The position numbers and the translations under genes are program-made. The notes beneath the pieces are model-generated. The model ran no database searches. It had not been told where the DNA came from and saw only the letters and a list, made by a program, of their open reading frames with translations. From an uncultured Porphyromonadaceae bacterium (lineage in GTDB: Bacteria; Bacteroidota; Bacteroidia; Bacteroidales; Muribaculaceae): 6,818 nt of DNA. Location of the stretch: NCBI GenBank assembly GCA_900550395.1, contig URSD01000066.1:1-6818 (forward strand). Direction: 5' to 3'. Positions 1 through 6,737 of this stretch are shown piece by piece. Each line of letters starts with the position of its first letter. The first letter of the stretch is position 1.

Positions 1-2
1 GC

Positions 3-1658
3 GGGAATCTTGTCGCCGAGTTCGTTGAGCTGCTTCTCGGTCTGGAAGATGATGGCGTCGGCCTGGTTGAGTTTGTCCACGCGCTCTTTCTCCTTGGCGT
101 CGGCGGCTGCATTGGCCTCGGCCTCTTCCTTCATACGCTTGATTTCGGCGTCGGTCAGGCCGCTGGAAGCCTCGATGCGGATGCTCTGCTCCTTGCCCGT
201 TGCCTTATCCTTGGCGCTGACGTTGAGGATGCCGTTTGCGTCGATTTCGAAGGTTACCTCAATCTGAGGTATGCCGCGCGGTGCGGGGGCGATGCCGTCG
301 AGGTGGAATTTGCCGAGGAGCTTGTCGTCCTTCGCCATGGGGCGCTCGCCCTGAAGAACGTTGATTTCCACGCTGGGCTGGTTGTCGGCTGCCGTGGAGA
401 ATGTCTCGCTCTTGCGGGTAGGAATGGTGGTGTTGGCCTCGATAAGCTTCGTCATGACGCCGCCGAGGGTCTCGATGCCTACGCTCAGAGGCACTACGTC
501 GAGCAGCAGCACGTCCTTGACGTCGCCGCTGAGCACACCGCCCTGAATGGCAGCGCCTACGGCTACAACTTCGTCGGGGTTGACGCTCTTGTTGGGCTGC
601 TTGCCGAAGAAGTCGGCCACGGTCTTCTGAACGGCCGGGATACGGGTCGAACCGCCGACGAGGATTACTTCGTCGATGTCGCGGGCTGTGAGGCCGGCGT
701 CGCGCAGTGCGTCCTCGCAGGGCTTGATGGTTGCGTGGATGAGTTTGTCGGCGAGCTGCTCGAACTTGGCGCGCGTCAGAGTCTTTACGAGGTGCTTGGG
801 CACACCGTTGACGGGCATGATGTACGGCAGGTTGATTTCGGTGCTGGTGGTGCTGGAGAGCTCGATCTTGGCCTTCTCGGCAGCTTCCTTGAGGCGCTGG
901 AGGGCCATGGGGTCCTTGCGGAGGTCGATGCCTTCGTCCTTGAGGAACTCTTCGGCGAGCCAGTCGATGATGACGTGGTCGAAGTCGTCGCCGCCGAGGT
1001 GGGTGTCACCGTTGGTGCTCTTTACTTCGAATACGCCGTCGCCGAGCTCGAGGATGGAAATATCGAATGTGCCGCCGCCGAGGTCGAACACGGCTATCTT
1101 CTGGTCCTTGTCGGCCTTGTCAAGGCCGTAGGCCAGTGCTGCTGCGGTAGGCTCGTTGACGATACGCTTGACGGTGAGGCCTGCGATTTCGCCGGCTTCC
1201 TTGGTGGCCTGGCGCTGCGAATCGTTGAAGTAGGCGGGCACGGTGATGACGGCTTCAGTGACGCTCTGGCCGAGGTAATCTTCTGCTGTCTTCTTCATCT
1301 TCTGAAGAATCATGGCGGAGATTTCCTGCGGGGTGTATTCGCGTCCGTCGATGTCGATGCGGGGTGTGTTGTTGTCGCCGCGTACCACACGGTAGGGCAC
1401 GCGCTCTATTTCGTTCTTGACCTGGTCGTATGTCTCGCCCATGAAGCGCTTGATGGAGTAGATGGTGCGCTTGGGGTTGGTGATGGCCTGACGCTTGGCG
1501 GGCTCGCCCACTTTGCGCTCGCCGCCGTCAACAAATGCTACGACGGAGGGGGTGGTGTTGCGTCCTTCGCTGTTGGGGATCACGACGGGGTCGTTGCCCT
1601 CGAGAACTGCTACGCACGAGTTGGTGGTGCCAAGGTCGATGCCTATGATTTTTCCCAT
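3..1658 (-). CDS. dnaK: Molecular chaperone DnaK (Hsp70), C-terminus cut by window edge
   Basis: ATP-driven cytosolic Hsp70 that binds exposed hydrophobic peptide segments with DnaJ and GrpE. The frame starts MGKIIGIDLGTTNSC, the Hsp70 phosphate-1 motif. The phosphate-2 motif DLGGGTFD lies at residues 192-199 and the adenosine motif VGGSTRIP starts at 334, so the ATPase domain (about 1-380) is complete. The interdomain linker (VLLLD, ending at D387) and the beta substrate-binding domain follow, then the start of the helical lid. The 552 visible residues compare with about 640 for the family, so roughly 85 C-terminal residues lie left of the window. The ATG at 1658 is fixed by the conserved N-terminus. 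Oddity: after the linker it reads DVVPLSVGIE instead of the usual DVTPLSLGIE (V389 and V393). No CIRCE operator is visible upstream. Codon use is GC-rich like the protease gene behind it. Identity is essentially certain. Confidence 0.98.
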   Translation of the reverse strand, partial: MGKIIGIDLGTTNSCVAVLEGNDPVVIPNSEGRNTTPSVVAFVDGGERKVGEPAKRQAITNPKRTIYSIKRFMGETYDQVKNEIERVPYRVVRGDNNTPRIDIDGREYTPQEISAMILQKMKKTAEDYLGQSVTEAVITVPAYFNDSQRQATKEAGEIAGLTVKRIVNEPTAAALAYGLDKADKDQKIAVFDLGGGTFDISILELGDGVFEVKSTNGDTHLGGDDFDHVIIDWLAEEFLKDEGIDLRKDPMALQRLKEAAEKAKIELSSTTSTEINLPYIMPVNGVPKHLVKTLTRAKFEQLADKLIHATIKPCEDALRDAGLTARDIDEVILVGGSTRIPAVQKTVADFFGKQPNKSVNPDEVVAVGAAIQGGVLSGDVKDVLLLDVVPLSVGIETLGGVMTKLIEANTTIPTRKSETFSTAADNQPSVEINVLQGERPMAKDDKLLGKFHLDGIAPAPRGIPQIEVTFEIDANGILNVSAKDKATGKEQSIRIEASSGLTDAEIKRMKEEAEANAAADAKEKERVDKLNQADAIIFQTEKQLNELGDKIP

Positions 1659-1722
1659 AGTTGTATATGATTTTATTGTGTTGTTTGTGATTCTTGATTT
1701 TTGTTTCACTGTATAAATAACA

Positions 1723-1754
1723 AATCCCGTGCCAAAAAGGTTTGACACGGGATT
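1723..1754 (-). terminator. Hairpin between protease and dnaK, probable intrinsic terminator of the protease gene
   Basis: Positions 1723-1731 pair with 1746-1754 (9 bp, AATCCCGTG against CACGGGATT). After one mismatch, 1733-1736 pair with 1741-1744, leaving a 4-base loop. On the minus strand the stem is followed by a T-rich but interrupted stretch (TGTTATTTAT). It lies about 100 bases after the protease stop and 65 before the dnaK start. That fits termination of the protease transcript, but it could also be a structured dnaK leader. The stem is seen directly; its role is inferred. Confidence 0.55.
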
Positions 1755-1789
1755 GTTGTCTGAATGTTAATTATTTAGCCCTTCTGTCC

Positions 1790-1826
1790 GCCTGCTGACA
1801 ATCTGTCAGTCGGCATGGATTTTTTT
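1790..1826 (+). terminator. Terminator-like hairpin plus T-run on the strand opposite both genes
   Basis: CTGACA at 1795-1800 pairs with TGTCAG at 1804-1809 around a 3-base loop. Further pairs 1790-1792 with 1812-1814 extend it, across one mismatch and one G·U that exists only in the plus-strand RNA. After a 5-base spacer comes a run of seven T at 1820-1826. The geometry is that of a plus-strand intrinsic terminator, although both flanking genes are on the minus strand. The spacer is long and the loop short, so this may just be a structured 3' UTR of the protease mRNA. Confidence 0.3.
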
Positions 1827-1852
1827 ACCGGGGCATGCCATTTGTGTCGGAA

Positions 1853-4774
1853 TCAGTATCCGAAGATTTCCTCGGGCGTGAGGATTACCACACGGCCGAT
1901 GCGGCGCAGGGCCTCGATGTCGATGTCGTCAAGGTCGGCGAGGATGGCATAGCTGTAGTGGCGGCCGGCCACGTTGTCGTGCTGGTAGGCCTCTACGTCG
2001 GCGAGCGTGAGGGCGGGTATCGCCTCGTAGATTGCGCGCGCGGGATCGCTGCTCTGTCCCAGCTCGCGGGCGCGGATGTAGGCCCAGGCTATGGCGTCCT
2101 TGATGGTGCGCTGTGTGCGCATGCGGCTGTCGATGCCCTGCTTGGCGAGGTCGAGGGCGGCCTGGCTGCGCGGCATGTTGTTGATGATTTCGTCGAAGGC
2201 GCCGATGGCGTCGGTCATCTTGTCGTTCTGTGTGGCGATGAAGGCGTTGTAGGTATAGGGCTCGCTCAGGCGCGACGGCTTCTGCATGCTGGCCCATGCG
2301 GAATAGGCCAGCGAACGGCTTTCGCGCATCTCCTGAAATACGATAGAGTTCATGGAGCCGCCGAAGTATTCGTTGTAGAGTGCGCGGGCGGGCTCCGATG
2401 CGGGGTCGAAGCCGTCGCAGCGGTTGCTGTACTGCCGCATGTAGAGCTGCTTGGCATCGTACGGGGCGAGGTAGATGACGGTCTCGTCGGTGCGCTGCAT
2501 CTTGTAGGGCTCCTCTTTGGGCGCGTCGGCCAGAGCGCCGGGCTCGGTGCGGTGCAGGGAATTGATGGCGGCGATGACGTCATTGGCCGGAGCTTTGCCG
2601 TAGTAGATCACGCTGTGGCGCAGCTTGCGCAGGTCGCGCAGTGCGTCAAGCACCGGCTGCGGACCCATGACGCGGAGCGAGTCGACGGAGATAAGCGCGT
2701 TGGCGGGGTTCTTGGGACCATATACCGCATAGTTGGTCAGGCGGGAGAAGTTCTGGCTCTGGTTGGTCTTGTTGTTCTCGCGGCTCTGCTGCACACGGTC
2801 CACCCATTTGCTCCATGCTTCGGGTGCGACGGTGGCCTGGTCGAGCAGTTTCTCGTAGAGAGCCATTGCGGCGGGCATGTTCTCGGCGAGGCCGCTGATG
2901 GTGACGTAGGTGCGGCGCGTGCCGGGGTTGACGCTGTAGCTGCAAGCCAGATCGTAGAAGGCGCGGCTTATCTGTTCCGGAGTCATGTCGGCCGTGCCGG
3001 CCAGCGGCAGCATTTCGGCCGCATAGTCCAGTGCGAGGTCGTGGCCGCTGCCTTTATCATATATATATGTAAGGGTGAAGATGTCGTTCGACGTGTTGGG
3101 CGTGTACAGCACTTCGATGCCCTGCTTGGCGCTGAGGCGGGTGAGGTCCTTGTCGAAGTCGACGAATACCGGCTCGATGGGTGCGGGCACGCTGGCCTGT
3201 ATCTCGCGCAGGAATGCACTGGAGGCGTCGCGGTTGGTGGCGATGGGCGTCAGTTCGGGTTTGGGCATCTTTACGACGGAAGAGTCGGTGCCCTGACGCT
3301 TGTAGACGGCGGCGTAGTTCCGCGGGCCGAGGTAGCGCTGTGCGGCGGCTACGATGTCGGCCTTGGTGATGTTGTCAATGGCGTGGAATTCCTCTACCAT
3401 GTCGGCGAGCGACTGACCGTTGACGAATGCGTTCACATAGAAGTCGGCGCGGCTGTCGTTGTCCTCGAGTGCGCGCTGGAGGTAGAGCTTGCGGTTGGCG
3501 GCGATGGCTTTCACGAGTTCTTCGTCAAAGTCACCGGCACGCAGCTTGTCCATTTCCTTGAGCAGCAGGGCGCGCACGTCGTCGAGGCTCTGTCCGGGCT
3601 TAGGCATGCCTATCATCAGGAACGCTCCGCCGTCGGCCATGGAGTAGAGCCCGGCACCGGCGCCGAGCATTGTCTGGGCCAGGTTGATGTCGATGTCGAT
3701 GAGGCCGCAGTCGCCGTTGTTGAGCACTTCGGCGGCGGCCTCCAGCAGCGCCATGTCCTTATGGGCTGCGGCTGGCATGCGCCATGCCAGGTAGATGCGC
3801 TCCGCCTCCTGACCCAGCACCTCGCGCTCTATGGGCGAGGTGATTGGTTCCTCGGCCTTGAAGTTGAGCACGGGCAGCTCGGGGTTGGGCTTCAGATGGC
3901 CGAAGTACTTGCTGATGACGTCGACCATGTGGTCGGGGTCGAAGTCGCCGCTGACGCATATCGCCATGTTGTTGGGCACGTACCACTGTTTGTGGTAGTT
4001 CTTGACATTGGTGATAGAGGGATTCTTAAGGTGCTCCTGCGTGCCGAGTACGGTCTGCGTGCCGTAGGGGTGGGTGGGGAAGAGGGCGGCGAGCATGGCC
4101 TCGTTGAGCTTGCGGCCGTCCTTGGTGAGGCTCATGTTCTTCTCCTCGTAGATGGTCTCCAGCTCGGTGTGGAATCCGCGGATGACGGGATGCTCGAAGC
4201 GGTCGGCCTGGATGCGGGCCCAGTTCTCGATCTGGTTGGAGGGAATGTCCTCCACGTAGCATGTGACGTCCGTGCTGGTGTAGGCGTTGGTGCCGTCGGC
4301 GCCGATTGCGGCCATCAGTTTGTCGTACTCGTTGGGTATGGCCAGGAGCGACGCCTGGTAGCTCACGGAGTCAATCTCGTGGTAGATACGTTTGCGCTCG
4401 ATGCTGTCCGTGGTGTGGCGGTAGGTCTCGAACAGCTGTTCTATGCGGTCGAGCATGGGCTTCTCGGCGGCATAGTCCTGAGTGCCGAACTGCTCGGTGC
4501 CTTTGAACATGAGGTGCTCGAAGTAGTGGGCGAGGCCGGTGGTCTCTGCGGGGTCGTTCTTGCCGCCCACGCGCACAGCGATGTAAGTCTGGATGCGAGG
4601 CTCGTCGCGGTTCACGGTCATGAAAATCTTCAGGCCGTTGGGCAGCGTGTATGCCTTGGTGTGAAGCGGGTCGCCGGGGACGCTGTCGTAGGCGTACTTG
4701 CCGGCTTCGGCCGCCGGCGATACCAGCAGGGCGCAGGCGGCGAGAGAAATGAAGGAAATGATGTGTCTGAACAT
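1853..4774 (-). CDS. Exported M16 (insulinase/pitrilysin) family zinc metallopeptidase, two-domain
   Basis: A 973-residue zinc peptidase expected to degrade peptides in the periplasm or at the envelope. Residues 1-24 form a signal peptide: short basic start, hydrophobic core, likely cleavage after AEA. A LAAC lipobox-like motif at 11-14 makes lipoprotein export a less likely alternative. The inverted zinc motif HYFEH is at residues 83-87, with H83 and H87 as ligands and E86 as catalytic base. The third ligand is probably E211 in the ETIYEEKNM segment, which aligns with pitrilysin E169. The N-terminal catalytic half is followed by a second, non-catalytic M16 half. Around residues 804-828 that half has the typical FGGSMNS...EMRESRSLAYS stretch, which supplies the substrate-binding Arg/Tyr region. 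The family's two halves form a closed chamber for unfolded peptides. The HxxEH-to-Glu spacing is longer than classical. ATG 4774 gives the signal peptide at the very N-terminus. Family certain, substrate unknown. Confidence 0.95.
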   Translation of the reverse strand: MFRHIISFISLAACALLVSPAAEAGKYAYDSVPGDPLHTKAYTLPNGLKIFMTVNRDEPRIQTYIAVRVGGKNDPAETTGLAHYFEHLMFKGTEQFGTQDYAAEKPMLDRIEQLFETYRHTTDSIERKRIYHEIDSVSYQASLLAIPNEYDKLMAAIGADGTNAYTSTDVTCYVEDIPSNQIENWARIQADRFEHPVIRGFHTELETIYEEKNMSLTKDGRKLNEAMLAALFPTHPYGTQTVLGTQEHLKNPSITNVKNYHKQWYVPNNMAICVSGDFDPDHMVDVISKYFGHLKPNPELPVLNFKAEEPITSPIEREVLGQEAERIYLAWRMPAAAHKDMALLEAAAEVLNNGDCGLIDIDINLAQTMLGAGAGLYSMADGGAFLMIGMPKPGQSLDDVRALLLKEMDKLRAGDFDEELVKAIAANRKLYLQRALEDNDSRADFYVNAFVNGQSLADMVEEFHAIDNITKADIVAAAQRYLGPRNYAAVYKRQGTDSSVVKMPKPELTPIATNRDASSAFLREIQASVPAPIEPVFVDFDKDLTRLSAKQGIEVLYTPNTSNDIFTLTYIYDKGSGHDLALDYAAEMLPLAGTADMTPEQISRAFYDLACSYSVNPGTRRTYVTISGLAENMPAAMALYEKLLDQATVAPEAWSKWVDRVQQSRENNKTNQSQNFSRLTNYAVYGPKNPANALISVDSLRVMGPQPVLDALRDLRKLRHSVIYYGKAPANDVIAAINSLHRTEPGALADAPKEEPYKMQRTDETVIYLAPYDAKQLYMRQYSNRCDGFDPASEPARALYNEYFGGSMNSIVFQEMRESRSLAYSAWASMQKPSRLSEPYTYNAFIATQNDKMTDAIGAFDEIINNMPRSQAALDLAKQGIDSRMRTQRTIKDAIAWAYIRARELGQSSDPARAIYEAIPALTLADVEAYQHDNVAGRHYSYAILADLDDIDIEALRRIGRVVILTPEEIFGY

Positions 4775-4840
4775 TATCTTGAAAGTAATGAATGGTTCAC
4801 TTTACTTATATAATACGTATGTGCGTGCGTAACGTGACAG

Positions 4841-4848
4841 CAAAGGTA
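4841..4848 (-). promoter_or_regulatory. Bacteroidetes -7 box for the M16 peptidase gene
   Basis: On the minus strand this reads TACCTTTG, a full match to the Bacteroidetes housekeeping -7 consensus TAnnTTTG. It lies 66 bases before the ATG. The nearest TTG upstream (4865-4867) is 16 bases away, shorter than the usual 19-21, so the -33 element is weak. The predicted leader is about 60 bases. Confidence 0.55.
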
Positions 4849-4931
4849 CAAAAAAATCGAAATACAAGGCGTTGACATTCAATAAATATGGAATTTTAAC
4901 GATTCGCAGTGCAAAAATAATCTGTAAAAGT

Positions 4932-4962
4932 TTTGTCAGTTCAAAAAAATGATATAACTTTG
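4932..4962 (+). promoter_or_regulatory. Bacteroidetes-type promoter (-33/-7) of tRNA-Thr
   Basis: TTTG at 4932-4935 and TAACTTTG at 4955-4962 are separated by 19 bases, a textbook match to TTTG-N19-21-TAnnTTTG. Transcription would start near 4969, about 40 bases before the mature tRNA. The leader has a small hairpin (CGGGA 4973-4977 with TCCCG 4982-4986). Confidence 0.8.
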
Positions 4963-5011
4963 CAACCGCAAACGGGAAATATCCCGGCCAGGCGCGAGAA
5001 ATTTGAAACCT

Positions 5012-5085
5012 GCCTCTTTAGCTCAGTTGGCCAGAGCACGTGATTTGTAATCTCGGGGTCGTTGGTTCGAATCCGACAAGAGGCT
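5012..5085 (+). tRNA. tRNA-Thr (anticodon TGT)
   Basis: A full cloverleaf folds. The acceptor stem pairs GCCTCTT (5012-5018) with AAGAGGC (5078-5084). The D stem pairs GCTC 5021-5024 with GAGC 5034-5037. The anticodon stem is 5039-5043 with 5051-5055, and its loop TTTGTAA carries anticodon TGT at 5046-5048, which reads ACA threonine codons. The variable loop has 5 bases, and the T arm is 5061-5077 with loop TTCGAAT. The discriminator is T5085 and CCA is not encoded. The middle anticodon-stem pair is T5041·T5053, a mismatch, and one T-stem pair is G·U. A good promoter upstream and a terminator hairpin downstream argue for an active single-gene unit. Confidence 0.97.
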
Positions 5086-5097
5086 CTTCAAAGTAAA

Positions 5098-5126
5098 AAG
5101 CTGTTTATCATACCGGTAAGCAGCTT
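5098..5126. terminator. Bidirectional terminator between tRNA-Thr and the EamA transporter
   Basis: A 12-bp stem, 5098-5109 with 5115-5126, including two plus-strand G·T pairs, closes a 5-base loop. In the plus direction TTCTTTC follows, suiting tRNA-Thr, which ends 12 bases earlier. In the minus direction the stem runs into TTTTTACTTT, suiting the transporter gene, which ends 24 bases earlier. One hairpin can therefore end both convergent transcripts. Confidence 0.75.
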
Positions 5127-5150
5127 CTTTCAATTAAAGAAAATTCTTTT

Positions 5151-6029
5151 CTAGTTTTTTGGCTTTCGGAATACAACCAAGCTAACAGCTATCAAAATCA
5201 GGATAATCCCAATAGCACTGTTGACAGTGAAAAACTCCTCAAATACAAAAACACCGATCACGACGGCTGTCAACGGTTCCATAGCACCCAAAATAGATGT
5301 CAAAGTAGGCCCTGCATACTTTATTGCCTGTACTAAAGTGATATTGGAAATAGCCGTAGCCGGTAATGCAAGTCCTAGAATAATCAGCCATATATATCCG
5401 TCTGTTACCAAACGAAAACCGGAAGTGGTAAAAGCACCTATCAGATAAAAAAGAGTTCCCAGCCCCATGACATAGCAAGTCAATACAGTAGAATTAATTC
5501 TCACAGCTCGTGTGGTCCGCACTCCGATTATATACCCCGCATATGAGAATACAGAAACACAAGCTGCCACTAAGCCAACCATCGCATTACCATTATTTGC
5601 GGCCAACTCTCCCAACGAAAGCAGAGCCGCACCTAACAAAGATATCAAAACAGCAAATAGCGCCCAAAGCGACTTCTTCTCCCGAAAGAAAAACATCATT
5701 GCAAGAGCAACCACCAACGGATACATAAAATGAATGGTGGAAGCCACACCACTGGCTATATTCTGATAGGCAATAATCAGACTGAATGAAGTGATCGCCC
5801 GCAATAGGCTTAAGCCAAAGACAACTTTGAAGTCTTTTACGGATAAGCGGAAGTTACACCCGGAAAATAAGCCTAACACAGTCAGCACAATTGACGCTAC
5901 CCCCCAACGATAGGAAAGTACTTCAAAAGCTGAAAATCCAATCATTAACAAAGTGACGGAAAAGAACGGAGCTAGCCCAAAAGTGGAGGAAGATACTGCC
6001 GCATAGAGTATACCTTTTATGCGATTCAT
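5151..6029 (-). CDS. EamA/DMT-family transporter, ten transmembrane helices
   Basis: A 292-residue inner-membrane protein of the drug/metabolite transporter superfamily, usually an exporter of small metabolites, amino acids or drugs. Substrate cannot be read from sequence. Hydrophobic helices lie near residues 6-26, 33-53, 68-88, 94-114, 121-139, 149-170, 180-200, 211-231, 241-263 and 270-287, forming two EamA repeats of five helices. The second repeat has the family hallmark around 249-265, AMEPLTAVVIG then FEE. The first has the equivalent Pro/Phe-rich helix ending FFREKK. Length is normal and the C-terminus is short and basic. Base composition (about 40% GC) and TTA/CTA codons contrast with the protease gene, suggesting transfer. 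It is divergent from the acetyltransferase, with separate promoters. ATG 6029 is followed directly by helix 1, and no other start fits. Confidence 0.93.
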   Translation of the reverse strand: MNRIKGILYAAVSSSTFGLAPFFSVTLLMIGFSAFEVLSYRWGVASIVLTVLGLFSGCNFRLSVKDFKVVFGLSLLRAITSFSLIIAYQNIASGVASTIHFMYPLVVALAMMFFFREKKSLWALFAVLISLLGAALLSLGELAANNGNAMVGLVAACVSVFSYAGYIIGVRTTRAVRINSTVLTCYVMGLGTLFYLIGAFTTSGFRLVTDGYIWLIILGLALPATAISNITLVQAIKYAGPTLTSILGAMEPLTAVVIGVFVFEEFFTVNSAIGIILILIAVSLVVFRKPKN

Positions 6030-6071
6030 GAGGTTTTTAACTATTCTGTTTTAATCGTTTATTTACAACTA

Positions 6072-6103
6072 CAAAGATAGACTGATATTTCTTTAAGTGC
6101 AAA
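6072..6103 (-). promoter_or_regulatory. Bacteroidetes-type promoter of the EamA transporter
   Basis: On the minus strand TATCTTTG (6079-6072) is a full -7 match. TTTG (6103-6100) lies 20 bases upstream as the -33 element. The start of transcription should be near 6065, giving a leader of about 35 bases. The -33 TTTG is itself part of a second TATCTTTG copy (6107-6100), which lacks a good -33 of its own. Confidence 0.75.
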
Positions 6104-6169
6104 GATAAAATGGAAAGATTGACTTTATTTTCTTCTTGATGGCATGATAGACAGTATTGTTTATTTTCC

Positions 6170-6177
6170 TATATTTG
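6170..6177 (+). promoter_or_regulatory. Bacteroidetes -7 box for the GNAT acetyltransferase
   Basis: TATATTTG matches TAnnTTTG and is followed by GCGA. No clear TTTG is present about 20 bases upstream, so the promoter is weak or activated. It matters for start choice: transcription beginning near 6185 would exclude the in-frame ATG at 6144 as the translation start. Confidence 0.5.
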
Positions 6178-6215
6178 CGACGACTAATATAGGAAAAATG
6201 AACTTAAGATGCAAT

Positions 6216-6698
6216 ATGAAAACGAACTTTACGATCAGAACAGCCCGACAATCCGACAGTGTTGAGCTAAGAGATTTGTACAAAAATACCGTACTTATAA
6301 TAAACAGACGTGATTATTCACAGGAAGAAGTTGAAGACTGGGCTTCATGCGGAAATGATCTTTCTAAAATAGAGAAAATGATAGAAACCCATTACTTTAT
6401 TGTTGCCGTCGACCAGCAATTACAAATCGTAGGTTTCTCTTCTATCACTTCGCAAGGATATCTACATTCAATGTTCGTTCACAAAGACTTTCAAGGTAAA
6501 GGCATTGCGACTATACTTTTGAAAGAAATAGAACGATATGCTATTGAACAGGGAATGGAACGAATTACATCAGAAGTGAGTTTAACTGCCCGCCCATTCT
6601 TCAAAAGACAAGGGTATACTGTGGAAAAGGAGCAGAAACGACAGGCTAATAAATTAAGTCTGACTAATTTTTGGATGCAAAAGACCTTGAATACTTAA
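6216..6698 (+). CDS. GNAT-family N-acetyltransferase, YafP-like
   Basis: A 160-residue cytoplasmic enzyme predicted to transfer acetyl from acetyl-CoA to an amine; substrate unknown. The acetyl-CoA pyrophosphate loop is QGKGIA at residues 93-98, preceded by the strand LHSMFVHKDF and followed by the helix TILLKEIERYA. The late ARPFFKRQGY segment (about 125-134) is the usual GNAT beta6/7 region. Several stretches (YSQEEVEDWA, ARPFF.R.GY, TNFWM near the end) resemble E. coli YafP as I recall it. The start is a choice. ATG 6216 matches the N-terminus of that family. ATG 6198 has AGGA just upstream and would add 6 residues. ATG 6144 lies upstream of the -7 box and is unlikely. Low GC like the transporter, with which it is divergently arranged. 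Its stop codon overlaps the T-tract side of the opposing tRNA-Cys terminator. Confidence 0.9.
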   Translation: MKTNFTIRTARQSDSVELRDLYKNTVLIINRRDYSQEEVEDWASCGNDLSKIEKMIETHYFIVAVDQQLQIVGFSSITSQGYLHSMFVHKDFQGKGIATILLKEIERYAIEQGMERITSEVSLTARPFFKRQGYTVEKEQKRQANKLSLTNFWMQKTLNT

Positions 6699-6737
6699 AA
6701 AAACAAAGAAGGACTAGAAATTACCTTCTAATCCTTC
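6697..6737 (-). terminator. Strong intrinsic terminator after tRNA-Cys
   Basis: A 12-bp stem, 6708-6719 with 6726-6737 (one pair is G·U in the minus-strand RNA), closes a 6-base loop. On the minus strand TTTGTTTTTTT (6707-6697) follows directly. It begins only 7 bases after the tRNA-Cys CCA end. It may also help end the convergent acetyltransferase transcript, but the plus direction lacks a good T-run. Confidence 0.88.

Noticed and set aside
303..1670. 455-codon open frame on the plus strand opposite dnaK
   Set aside because: It is in register with dnaK codons and has no recognisable domain. Antisense open frames over Hsp70 genes are a known product of codon bias.
1659..1852. CIRCE/HrcA operator before dnaK
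   Set aside because: No TTAGCACTC-N9-GAGTGCTAA-like inverted repeat is present. The hairpins there have different sequences.
1835..4813. 992-codon open frame opposite the M16 protease, as a real gene
   Set aside because: The translation is low-complexity, rich in Val, Gly, Ala and His, with no motif. The minus-strand frame has a signal peptide and an intact HxxEH site. It is kept only as a codon-use observation.
5510..5733. Short plus-strand open frames opposite the EamA transporter
   Set aside because: They are shadows of the transporter with no start signals or recognisable product.
6144..6215. Upstream ATG 6144 as the acetyltransferase start
   Set aside because: It lies upstream of the -7 box at 6170-6177, and the extra 24 residues do not resemble a GNAT N-terminus.
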